From positions 1-7,954 of the forward strand of contig CABUAL010000077.1 in assembly GCA_902489515.1 (NCBI GenBank): 7,954 nucleotides of DNA, in the 5' to 3' direction. Positions 1 to 6,085 of the stretch are shown in pieces. The position numbers and the translations under genes were made by a program. Source of the stretch: an uncultured Collinsella sp. (lineage in GTDB: Bacteria > Actinomycetota > Coriobacteriia > Coriobacteriales > Coriobacteriaceae). The stretch's first letter is position 1. Each line of letters opens with the position of its first letter. The notes beneath the pieces are model-generated. The model saw only the letters and a program-made list of their open reading frames with translations, searched no databases and was not told the origin of the DNA.

Positions 1-69
1 ATTTTCTTGAGGGGATTCTTGGTGTCGTACCGAGCCGAGGCCTTTACTGTTTTCCCAGATAAAACCTAC

Positions 70-98
70 CAAAATAAACCTGTCCCTTTTTGGCAGGT
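70..98 (-). terminator. Terminator of the D-Asp ligase/racemase unit
   Basis: Read on the minus strand, ACCTG (98-94) pairs with CAGGT (82-78). Two further G-C pairs form inside the stem across a one-base bulge, around an A-rich loop. A TTATTTT tract follows (about 77-71). The hairpin begins 6 bases after the racemase stop codon, the expected place for intrinsic termination. The stem is short and bulged, so strength is uncertain. Confidence 0.6.
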
Positions 99-104
99 CG
101 AGGG

Positions 105-851
105 CTACAGGCGGTAGGGGGCGCCGCTGCGGATGATGGACTCGCGTACCAAAACGTCCATGGCGTCAAGGGTGATCTCGGGCATCTCGCGGTACTTTTG
201 CAGCACCGAAAGCTCCGTGCAGGCCAGAATGACGCGGTCGCAGCCCCTACGGGCGAACTCCCACATCACGCGGTCGAACTTATCCATATCGGGCTCGCGC
301 CCGGCCTTCACATCGTCGTAGATGAGCGACATCACGTCGTCCTGTCGCTTCTCGCTGGGATAGACGACCTCAACGCCCGCGGTCTCACATTCGCGCCCAT
401 AGACGCCTGCGCCCACGGTGCCGTCGGTACCCATGATGCCGATCTTGCGCACCGGCTCGGCCGGAATGCTCAAGTTGGGGTCGAACTCACACTCCCCCAT
501 CACCACGCCGGCAAGCGCATAGCGCACCGACTCGCGCGGCATATGGATGATGGGGACCGAGGTAAACGACTGAATCTGATCGTAGAAGTAGTGCGACGTG
601 TTGCAGGGGATGGCAATGTGCGCGCAGCCCAGCGTCTCGAGCGCCTGCGCACATTCCTTCATGGTCGCCAGCAACTCGGTGTGGTCGCCGGTCTTAATGG
701 CCAGCGTGCGGTCGGGCATGGTCGACTTAGAGAGCACCACCATGTCGATATGTTCCTGATCGCGGGCGGCCGCCGTGTGACGCACCACCTGGTCGTAGTA
801 ATACGACGTGGCCTCGGCGCCCATACCGCCGATAACTCCCAGCTTTTCCAT
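105..851 (-). CDS. Aspartate/glutamate racemase family protein, probable aspartate racemase
   Basis: A 248-residue protein of the cofactor-independent Asp/Glu racemase superfamily, a typical length for the family. Both catalytic cysteines are in their usual contexts: C83 in IPCNTSH and C211 in LACTELS. They act as the two acid/bases that invert the alpha carbon. The N-terminus (KLGVIGGMG) is the standard first strand of the fold. The start at 851 is preceded by AAGGAGG at a good distance; the frame stays open upstream into the neighbouring gene, but that extension has no family similarity. The gene lies 85 bp downstream of a D-aspartate-ligase-like gene on the same strand, the same partnership as racD and aslfm in Enterococcus faecium. 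I therefore infer L-Asp to D-Asp racemisation supplying the ligase, rather than MurI-type D-Glu supply. Family assignment is secure; substrate is inferred from context. Confidence 0.85.
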   Translation of the reverse strand: MEKLGVIGGMGAEATSYYYDQVVRHTAAARDQEHIDMVVLSKSTMPDRTLAIKTGDHTELLATMKECAQALETLGCAHIAIPCNTSHYFYDQIQSFTSVPIIHMPRESVRYALAGVVMGECEFDPNLSIPAEPVRKIGIMGTDGTVGAGVYGRECETAGVEVVYPSEKRQDDVMSLIYDDVKAGREPDMDKFDRVMWEFARRGCDRVILACTELSVLQKYREMPEITLDAMDVLVRESIIRSGAPYRL

Positions 852-881
852 CGCCGCCTCCTTGGTGACGCTCGCACCATT

Positions 882-927
882 GCGCGTATCATACCCGCGC
901 CCGTCCGATACAAACCGGGCGGGCGCG
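882..927 (-). other. Intercistronic hairpin pair between ligase and racemase genes
   Basis: An 8-bp perfect inverted repeat, CGCGCCCG (896-903) and CGGGCGCG (920-927), lies in the 85-bp gap between the two genes. A second stem, GCGCG (882-886) with CGCGC (896-900), shares bases 896-900 with the first, so the two cannot form together. No T-run follows on the minus strand, so this is not a standard terminator. It could be a transcript-processing, stabilising or attenuating element that sets the ratio of racemase to ligase. The structure is visible; its function is inference. Confidence 0.4.
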
Positions 928-936
928 ACGTTCATC

Positions 937-2193
937 CTATTTGTAATACGTCTTAAACAGCTTAAAGTGACGCAGCTTGGTGTGCCACATGCGCAGCCAG
1001 CGGTTAAAGACAAAGTCGCTCTTCATAAACGAGGGGTCGGCGGCCTTACCCTCCTTGACCAGGCGATGCGCCTTAGCGCGCAGCTCGGGATCCTTGACGT
1101 ATTTATCGACCACGCCCATGGGGACAACCATCCACAGCGCCTCGTTCTGCGCCGTCACAAACTCGGGCTCAAACGGGCGGTTGTACACATACTCGTCCAC
1201 TACGTACTTGGCAACGTTAAAGCCACTGTTGGTGACATAGTAGTTACTGCGGCCCTGGCGAGTGTTGAAGTCGAAGAACTTAAACGAACCGTCGCGCTCG
1301 TCGTATTTGACGTCAAAGTTGGAGAAGCCCGTAAACTTAAGGTCCTCAAGCAGCTTGCGCACGCCATCCATGAGCTCGTCGTTGGGCTCAGTGATGATGC
1401 AAGCGTGGTTGCCGACACCATGGGGCTGGTGCTCCTCGAGCAGCACGTGGCCCAGGCACATCATGCGCACCTTGCCGTTACGGTCGGAATAGCTGGTAAG
1501 CACGCGCATGTACTCGTCGTTGCCGGGCACGCGATCCTGCAGGATCAGATCATCGGTGTAGCCACTCGCGTATACATCGCGAATGACCTGCTCCAGCTCG
1601 GCGCGATCGGCGATCTCGTAGGCCTTCTTCTGGCCCTCGAACTCATGCTCCCACCACATGATGCCGTCGGAAGGCTTCAGGATCATCGGGAAGGGAAAAT
1701 CGATCTGGTCGAGCACCTCGGCGGGAGCCTCGCCCTGGGCGTTGAGCATGGCCATGGTAAAGGTAAACGTATGCGGATAGGGAACACCGTGCTTCTCGCA
1801 CAGCTCGTAGAAGATTTCCTTCTTCTGGCACTGTTCGAGCATGCTGTAGGGCGCATAGGGCGCGATGACGTTCGAGGCAAGCTGGCCGGCGTCCTGAGCC
1901 TGTGCGGCAAGCGCGACATAGTTGTCGCCGCAGCCCATGAGAATAATCTTCTTATCGGGATTGGCCTGCGCGACACCGTTAATGGTCTCGATCATGACCG
2001 GCATGGTGTCGATATCCACATTGGGCGTGTAGTCGATAATCTGGCTGCGGTACGCAGGACCGGTCTGGTACTTGCCAAAGACCAGGCTCTTGACCTGATA
2101 CTCCTCGTAAAAGGCGCGCGCCACCGAATAGGCGTTGATGTCGCCACCGAGCAGCACGGGGATAAACTCGCGCTCTGTAAACTGCAATGCCAT
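937..2193 (-). CDS. ATP-grasp carboxylate-amine ligase, probable D-aspartate ligase
   Basis: A 418-residue ATP-grasp enzyme. The N-terminus (FIPVLLGGDINAYSVARAF, residues 10-28) resembles the D-aspartate ligase Aslfm of Enterococcus faecium, as I recall that family. The ATP-grasp core is visible: K173 in ILKPSDG as an ATP-binding lysine, the LILQDRVPG strand near 217-224, and D308/N310/R312 in FFDFNTRQGRSNYY as the metal and phosphate site (usually E-x-N-x-R). The family activates the beta-carboxylate of D-Asp with ATP and joins it to the diamino-acid side chain of UDP-MurNAc-pentapeptide in the cytoplasm, forming a cross-bridge. The ATG at 2193 follows AGGAAG (2204-2199). A racemase gene directly downstream would supply D-Asp, which supports this over a generic carbamoyl-phosphate-synthase-like ligase. 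Exact amino-acid specificity cannot be read from the sequence. No membrane segment is seen. Confidence 0.82.
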   Translation of the reverse strand: MALQFTEREFIPVLLGGDINAYSVARAFYEEYQVKSLVFGKYQTGPAYRSQIIDYTPNVDIDTMPVMIETINGVAQANPDKKIILMGCGDNYVALAAQAQDAGQLASNVIAPYAPYSMLEQCQKKEIFYELCEKHGVPYPHTFTFTMAMLNAQGEAPAEVLDQIDFPFPMILKPSDGIMWWEHEFEGQKKAYEIADRAELEQVIRDVYASGYTDDLILQDRVPGNDEYMRVLTSYSDRNGKVRMMCLGHVLLEEHQPHGVGNHACIITEPNDELMDGVRKLLEDLKFTGFSNFDVKYDERDGSFKFFDFNTRQGRSNYYVTNSGFNVAKYVVDEYVYNRPFEPEFVTAQNEALWMVVPMGVVDKYVKDPELRAKAHRLVKEGKAADPSFMKSDFVFNRWLRMWHTKLRHFKLFKTYYK

Positions 2194-2450
2194 GGAAACT
2201 TCCTATCTAGAACTGCCCACGACGGGCGGTCTTTATGCAACCCGTTTATTTTAGCGTGCCGGACCGTTTCCTCCTAAAGCTCCACTGTATCTATGACAAT
2301 CAACGCAATTATCCAGCATGAAGGCCGCGCTCACCGCCGTATGACAAACGGTAATGAACCCACCGTTGTTGTAGGGTTCAGCATATTGATACCCCCGAGT
2401 GAAAGGCGCACGCGTGATCCAGGAACTTCCAATCGATAACCCCATCCTCG
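2194..2450. other. Intergenic region upstream of the ligase gene, with small inverted repeats
   Basis: No convincing gene lies here. Next to the ligase start there is a short GCCC/GGGC hairpin (2215-2218 with 2224-2227). A TAAAAT box on the minus strand (2253-2248) could be a -10 element for the ligase operon, but no good -35 stands at the right distance. Further right are two overlapping inverted repeats: AACGGT/ACCGTT (2347-2352 with 2362-2367) and TGAACCC/GGGTTCA (2355-2361 with 2374-2380). From 2414 a short frame, GTG to TGA at 2491, encodes 25 residues (IQELPIDNPILDAAKRELAQ core). This could be a gene tail, a tiny peptide or chance. Confidence 0.4.
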
Positions 2451-2747
2451 ATGCCGCAAAACGCGAGTTGGCGCAGCGCGCAAGCGACTGATCCTCTGCG
2501 CACCGCAAACGACGCTTACGACGGTGCCGCCTACATCACCTCCATCGATACATCGGCGCACAAAGGCACGCGCAAGACGCCCGTCGCTGGCGGACACGAT
2601 ACCGCCATCGAGCAGTTTGGCCTCGTCTCCGATGCCCACGCCGGGGACAACATCAGGGTAATCAAACTCGGCGACGGCACCTGTTCGTTCACCCCCGCCC
2701 AGGCGCTCAACGAAGTAGGGCAAGCTCGCCGCAATGGGACCTTATAG
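2451..2747 (+). pseudogene. MOSC-domain protein remnant, internally deleted
   Basis: The open frame reads like a damaged MOSC-domain protein. Residues about 27-65 (AAYITSIDTSAHKGTRKTPV, then FGLVSDAHAGD) match the start of small MOSC proteins, which typically run VxxISxxKGTxKxPV followed by GxxGDAHAG. The WHRQVSLL stretch expected next is absent. The frame instead goes straight to DNIRVIKLGDG, which resembles the GDxIRV end of a MOSC domain. About 100 residues of the usual 140-160 appear to be missing, including the region expected to hold the conserved MOSC cysteine. The ATG at 2451 has no ribosome binding site, and a different frame ends in TGA at 2489-2491. Intact MOSC proteins are linked to sulfur or molybdenum cofactor handling; this copy is very unlikely to work. 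The identification rests on motif memory. Confidence 0.5.
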
Positions 2748-2816
2748 CCACAAACCCCAACGTTGAGATAGCTTTCACAGTCCAAAGCCCGTCCCAAACA
2801 GGCCCCCGTAACGTTA

Positions 2817-2918
2817 AAGTTGAACTCTATGGTTTCTCAACAATTCGATATAACTGCAGGTCAAAGCCAAAGTCTCAAGTTCAACTTGACCCTTTAAAAC
2901 CTTTAAGGTTCAAGTTGA
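2817..2918. repeat. Cluster of AAGTTSAACT palindromes and half-sites
   Basis: AAGTTGAACT (2817-2826) is the exact reverse complement of AGTTCAACTT (2878-2887). The second copy sits in a 15-base palindrome, TCAAGTTcAACTTGA (2875-2889). A third element, TCAAGTTGA (2910-2918), is an inverted copy of 2881-2889. Between them lies another palindrome, AACCTTtAAGGTT (2898-2910). All are within about 165 bases of the cell-wall hydrolase start, and the last overlaps where a -35 element would be. This suggests operator sites for a dimeric regulator, which cannot be identified from the sequence. Confidence 0.5.
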
Positions 2919-2933
2919 GGTCGAAAGCAGTAG

Positions 2934-2939
2934 TAGAAT
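2934..2939 (+). promoter_or_regulatory. Possible -10 box of the cell-wall hydrolase gene
   Basis: TAGAAT matches the TATAAT consensus at five of six positions and lies 42 bases before the start codon. The best upstream hexamer, TTCAAG (2909-2914), is 19 bases away and a poor -35. The promoter may therefore be weak or regulator-dependent, which fits the palindromes just upstream. No transcription start has been shown. Confidence 0.35.
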
Positions 2940-2981
2940 ACCTGAGGAACAATAACCTACGATTGATTGCAGAGGGACTGG

Positions 2982-4115
2982 ATGCAGCATTCGAATCATC
3001 GCACCGCAGCGCTCATCGCGTCGAAGCCGGCTCGTATCATCACGAGCGCCGCGCTCGCCGTTGCGTTGACGGCCACGCCGATGCTCTCCCCCGTCGCGGC
3101 GTATGCCGCCTCGCAGGCAACGCAGGATCAGCTTGCCGCCGCCCAGCAGAAGATCGAAGCCGCCACGAGCGCCTACAACGATGCCCGTACCAAGCTCGGC
3201 GATCTGCAGAAGCAGATTGACGCCAACGAGGCAAGTATCGAAAAGATCGAGGCGAAGCTTCCTGATCAGCAGGAAAAGGCATGCGCCGCCATGCGCGATC
3301 TGTACAAGTACCAGAAGGGCACCAACCCCATCGTGAGCTTCCTGGTCAACGCACAGAGCCTGGGTGAGTTCATCACGACCTGCAAATACACCAACCAGAT
3401 CACAAGCTCGAGCGTCGACGAGATCGAAGAGCTCAATAACATGCAAACCGAACTCGAGCAGAACAAGGCCGAGCTCCAGCAGGCCAAGTCTCAGCTTGAG
3501 GCAGAGCAGAAAAACGCCGAGGATGCGCTGGCGCAGGCCCAGCAGCTCCGCAGCGAGGCACAGGCAAAAGCCGAGCAGGAAAATGCCGCCGAGCTTGCCA
3601 AGCTTGAGGCCGATAAGGCCGCTGCCGCCGAGAAGCTCTCAGGCGAGGGCGTAAGCGGCAGCAATTCCAGCAGCCAGGCCACCAACACCAACACCACCAT
3701 CGACACCACGGTGAACAACGCCAATACCGGTAGCTCCGATTACGATTCGTTCATTAATGAGTGGACGAGCCGCATCGACAATTATCTCGCCGGCTCCCCC
3801 ATGGCAGGCCAGGGCTATAACTTTGCCGTCGCCGCTTGGAATACCGGTGTCGACCCCCGTTGGTCCCCCGCCATCGCCTGCATCGAGAGCACCAAGGGTG
3901 CTTATTGCGCCAATTCTTACAACGCCTGGGGCTGGAGTGCACGTGGTGGCGGTTGGCGCAGCTTTGGCAGCTGGAGCGAGGGCATCTCCGCTCACGTTGC
4001 CTATCTGGGCGCCAACTACGGCTCCACCCTTACCCCGGCTGCGGCCAAAAAGTACTGCCCGCCCACGTGGCAGGACTGGTACAACAAAGTCGCCGCTCAG
4101 ATGAACCGCATCTAA
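2982..4115 (+). CDS. Secreted coiled-coil cell-wall hydrolase with lysozyme/glucosaminidase-like C-terminus
   Basis: A 377-residue exported protein. A signal peptide is clear: basic N-terminus, hydrophobic stretch about 19-40, and probable cleavage after AYA at residue 42. Residues about 46-220 are Ala/Gln/Glu/Lys-rich coiled coil. It is broken near 113-140 by NPIVSFLVNAQSLGEFITTC, a layout like the regulatory coils of PcsB and CwlO. A Ser/Asn/Thr-rich linker (about 222-252) leads to a C-terminal domain with a candidate catalytic glutamate, E302 in ACIESTKG. NAWGW, then a WR-SFGSWSEGISAHVAYL stretch, follow, recalling the E...NxFGI...ES..H..FL order of GH73 glucosaminidases and related lysozyme folds. 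Cysteines 300, 309 and 359 could form a disulfide. Likely role: cleaving peptidoglycan glycan strands outside the cell, with the coil controlling activity, perhaps through an FtsEX-type partner (inference). ATG 2982 is preferred over TTG 2967 because AGAGGG stands 5 bases before it. Confidence 0.8.
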   Translation: MQHSNHRTAALIASKPARIITSAALAVALTATPMLSPVAAYAASQATQDQLAAAQQKIEAATSAYNDARTKLGDLQKQIDANEASIEKIEAKLPDQQEKACAAMRDLYKYQKGTNPIVSFLVNAQSLGEFITTCKYTNQITSSSVDEIEELNNMQTELEQNKAELQQAKSQLEAEQKNAEDALAQAQQLRSEAQAKAEQENAAELAKLEADKAAAAEKLSGEGVSGSNSSSQATNTNTTIDTTVNNANTGSSDYDSFINEWTSRIDNYLAGSPMAGQGYNFAVAAWNTGVDPRWSPAIACIESTKGAYCANSYNAWGWSARGGGWRSFGSWSEGISAHVAYLGANYGSTLTPAAAKKYCPPTWQDWYNKVAAQMNRI

Positions 4116-4125
4116 GTGCAACTGC

Positions 4126-4154
4126 AAAGGGCCCCAATGGGGCCCTTTTCTTTT
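4126..4154 (+). terminator. Strong intrinsic terminator of the hydrolase gene
   Basis: A perfect 10-bp stem, AAAGGGCCCC (4126-4135) with GGGGCCCTTT (4139-4148), closes on a three-base AAT loop and is followed by TTCTTTT. It starts 11 bases after the hydrolase stop codon. The same hairpin can form in the converging kinase transcript, but the T-run there is only about three bases, so it should terminate better for the plus strand. The U-tract touches the kinase stop codon (4155-4153), leaving virtually no gap between the convergent units. Confidence 0.9.
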
Positions 4155-5544
4155 AGGTAGCGGAGGTATCAACGACGCCGGTCGCATTGGCAACCGCGAC
4201 TATGACGATCATGCATAGGAGCAGCACACCCAATGCCTTGAACCAGAGTTTCGCGAGTTTCTTGCCGCGATAGCTGTCGAGCAGTGCGAATCGCCGACGA
4301 AGACGGCGCTTATCGAGCAGCGCAAAATGCATAAGCACCATAAGGCCATCGACAAAGAAAAAATACTCGATTATGAGAAGCCACGTCGGGTAGCTTTGGT
4401 TTGCTCCGGTGGGGTGAAAGACGGCAAAGTGACTTCCGGCAAAGAACACAAGCAGCGAGAAGCAGACGAGCGTATTCCAAATACGCCCCAGAGACTCCGG
4501 AACGCGAGAGAGCAGACCGCATGCAGCGAAGGCGGCAGGCCTAGGAAGCCCTGTGGGGTTCTGGAGCCCTTGGGGCGTCAACACCGTCTCCGAGGCCGGA
4601 GTACGGACAAGCACAGGCGCAGGAGGCCGTACGGGGCGACTTAGATCGTATGCCGCGCGCGTCGCCCGTCCCAACGCTTCCGCGCTCGCAAAACGCTTGG
4701 CCGGGTCGAGCGCCATCGACATGCAGACGGCATCGGCAAGTGGAGAGGGAATGCCGCGCGCCTCGCATTGCTCTCGCATGTCAAGCCCTGGTTTAGGGCC
4801 GACTCCCGTCAAGCAGAAGAACAACAGGGCGCCAAGTGCGTAGACGTCGCTGCGCACACTCGTCTGCCCAAACCCATACTGCTCAGGCGGCGCATAGGGT
4901 CGCGTGCCAAACTTGACGGTGTCGGCATCGGCGCCATCGCGCCATACGCGCGCGATCCCCAGGTCGATAATCACCAGCGATGAAAATGTCAGGCCGTCAT
5001 CAGGCGTATAGCTGGCACCTGTCACGATGATATTCGACGGCTTGAGGTCGCGATGGATCACCGGCGCCGACGTCTCCCCCGCCATTGCAAAACCGGCATG
5101 GAGCTCGCCCACGGCATCGCATAGGGCAGGATACAATTCACGCGCATAATCGGGGGTGGCTCCCAGACGGTCCATCAGCGCCCCGAGTGTCTCCCCTTCG
5201 ATGTATTCCATAACCACGTTGAGCTCGTCGCCCACACGACGACAATCGACGATTCTGGGCAGGTGCTCAAAACGCCTGCCTGCCCGCTGAGCGGCAAATA
5301 GACGCTCGTATGCCCCTCCGATTTGAGCCGAAGCATCGATGCGTTTACGGACAAAGGGGCCGAGCGAACCACCGCCGGTTCCTTCAAAGTACACGAGCTC
5401 GGTTGTTTCAACGGACGAGCGCTTAAGTACACGCTCCACGCGATAGCTGTCGTCGCGATCGAGCGACGCCAGGTGCTCGACAAGCGCTGCGGTCAGCTCG
5501 TCATCGGAATATGTTGGGGTCTGAGTATCCATAGCCTCCATCAT
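4153..5544 (-). CDS. Membrane-anchored Ser/Thr protein kinase with three C-terminal helices
   Basis: A Hanks-type protein kinase of 463 residues from the start used here. Visible motifs: candidate ATP lysine K67 in FVRKRI, catalytic loop VIHRDLKPSNII with D166, metal-binding D194 in a DLG (rather than DFG) motif, an activation segment with TVKFGT, YAPPEQYG in place of APE, and SDVYALG. The usual glycine loop is replaced by FEGTGGGSLGPF. After a Pro-rich linker (about 302-340) come three membrane helices at about 357-376, 387-409 and 437-457. The strongly basic loop between the second and third (DKRRLRRR) fits a cytoplasmic kinase by the positive-inside rule. There are no PASTA repeats, so it is not a PknB/PrkC-type muropeptide sensor. 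The start is ambiguous: ATG 5544, 5541, 5532 or GTG 5562. GGAGG lies only 2 bases before 5532 and none of the others has a clear site. It is the last gene of a three-gene minus-strand unit. Confidence 0.88.
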   Translation of the reverse strand: MMEAMDTQTPTYSDDELTAALVEHLASLDRDDSYRVERVLKRSSVETTELVYFEGTGGGSLGPFVRKRIDASAQIGGAYERLFAAQRAGRRFEHLPRIVDCRRVGDELNVVMEYIEGETLGALMDRLGATPDYARELYPALCDAVGELHAGFAMAGETSAPVIHRDLKPSNIIVTGASYTPDDGLTFSSLVIIDLGIARVWRDGADADTVKFGTRPYAPPEQYGFGQTSVRSDVYALGALLFFCLTGVGPKPGLDMREQCEARGIPSPLADAVCMSMALDPAKRFASAEALGRATRAAYDLSRPVRPPAPVLVRTPASETVLTPQGLQNPTGLPRPAAFAACGLLSRVPESLGRIWNTLVCFSLLVFFAGSHFAVFHPTGANQSYPTWLLIIEYFFFVDGLMVLMHFALLDKRRLRRRFALLDSYRGKKLAKLWFKALGVLLLCMIVIVAVANATGVVDTSAT

Positions 5545-5630
5545 AGCGCAGGGCGCAGACACCCCATGGCATCCGCGCCCCGTTCGTTTGCGTCGTTGTT
5601 CGGCAGCTCCGCCAGCTCAGATATCAACCG

Positions 5631-6053
5631 CTAACTCACCGTCTCCTCGCCAAAGCGATACAGCTCCTCGTTGACCTTTTGGAGGCTGCATCCGCGATCG
5701 ATACAAAAGATGATAATCGCATCGCGGCGGTCCTTGCAGTTAAGGACGCTTACTCCGGCAGCCGTCAGCGCACGGTTGGTTTCTTTGAGCGTCAGCGCCA
5801 TCGCAAAGGCAATCTGCAGCACCTTATTGCGACTCGGATGACGCGCACCGGTAAAGATCTGATAGCCAAAGGTCTCATTGAGATCGGCCATACGAACCAC
5901 GCGCGAGCGCTCCAAGCCCTTTTCCTGCAGTAGCTGCTTCAGGTAGTTCGAAAGCGACGGGGCGGCAAAGTCGTGCTCCCTGATATAGCCATCGATGTTC
6001 GGCGCATCGAGAAGTTCATTGAGCAACTCCTCGGTCAGCTTTTTATCGGGCAT
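5631..6053 (-). CDS. Small HTH (XRE-like) protein paired with the kinase
   Basis: A 140-residue soluble protein. Residues about 36-100 (LSNYLKQLLQEKGLERSRVV, then NETFGYQIFTGARHPSRNKVLQIAFAM) have the helix pattern of a Cro/C1 (XRE) fold. Q65 and the basic GARHPSRNK stretch sit about where the recognition helix would be. The C-terminal third (KDRRDAIIIFCIDRGCSLQKVNEELYRFGEE) is a compact segment of unknown role with C106, C117 and C122. The start at 6053 has an excellent site, GGGGGAGGTGA, 6-7 bases upstream. It lies 32 bp after the FxLYD gene and 86 bp before the kinase. I infer that it is the kinase's substrate or partner, possibly a phosphorylation-controlled regulator. Whether it binds DNA is untested; the fold might instead serve protein contacts. 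Confidence 0.7.
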   Translation of the reverse strand: MPDKKLTEELLNELLDAPNIDGYIREHDFAAPSLSNYLKQLLQEKGLERSRVVRMADLNETFGYQIFTGARHPSRNKVLQIAFAMALTLKETNRALTAAGVSVLNCKDRRDAIIIFCIDRGCSLQKVNEELYRFGEETVS

Positions 6054-6085
6054 ACGACTTCACCTCCCCCAGTGCATGCAACATG

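Noticed and set aside
90..956. A 288-codon plus-strand frame antisense to the racemase
   Set aside because: It is a shadow of the racemase. The His/Arg/Leu-rich translation has no domain pattern, and the opposite strand carries both catalytic cysteines and a strong ribosome binding site.
852..1013. An N-terminal extension of the racemase up to 1013
   Set aside because: The added 54 residues overlap the ligase's 3' end and show no family similarity. AAGGAGG immediately before 851 fixes the start.
808..2277. A 489-codon open frame on the plus strand antisense to the ligase gene
   Set aside because: It mirrors the D-Asp ligase frame. Long antisense frames are common in GC-biased genes, and its translation shows no recognisable domain and no good ribosome binding site, while the minus-strand frame has clear ATP-grasp motifs.
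2344..2491. A riboswitch (for example a molybdenum-cofactor type) before the MOSC remnant
   Set aside because: Only two short inverted repeats are visible. I could not match a conserved core of any riboswitch class, so no such call is made.
2331..2723. A 130-codon minus-strand frame over the MOSC remnant
   Set aside because: The plus-strand frame in the same place gives MOSC-like motifs, whereas this one gives none and has no ribosome binding site.
3639..4193. A 184-codon minus-strand frame across the hydrolase C-terminus
   Set aside because: Its Gly/Ala-rich translation has no domain signal. It would cross the strong terminator and run against the well-supported secreted hydrolase.
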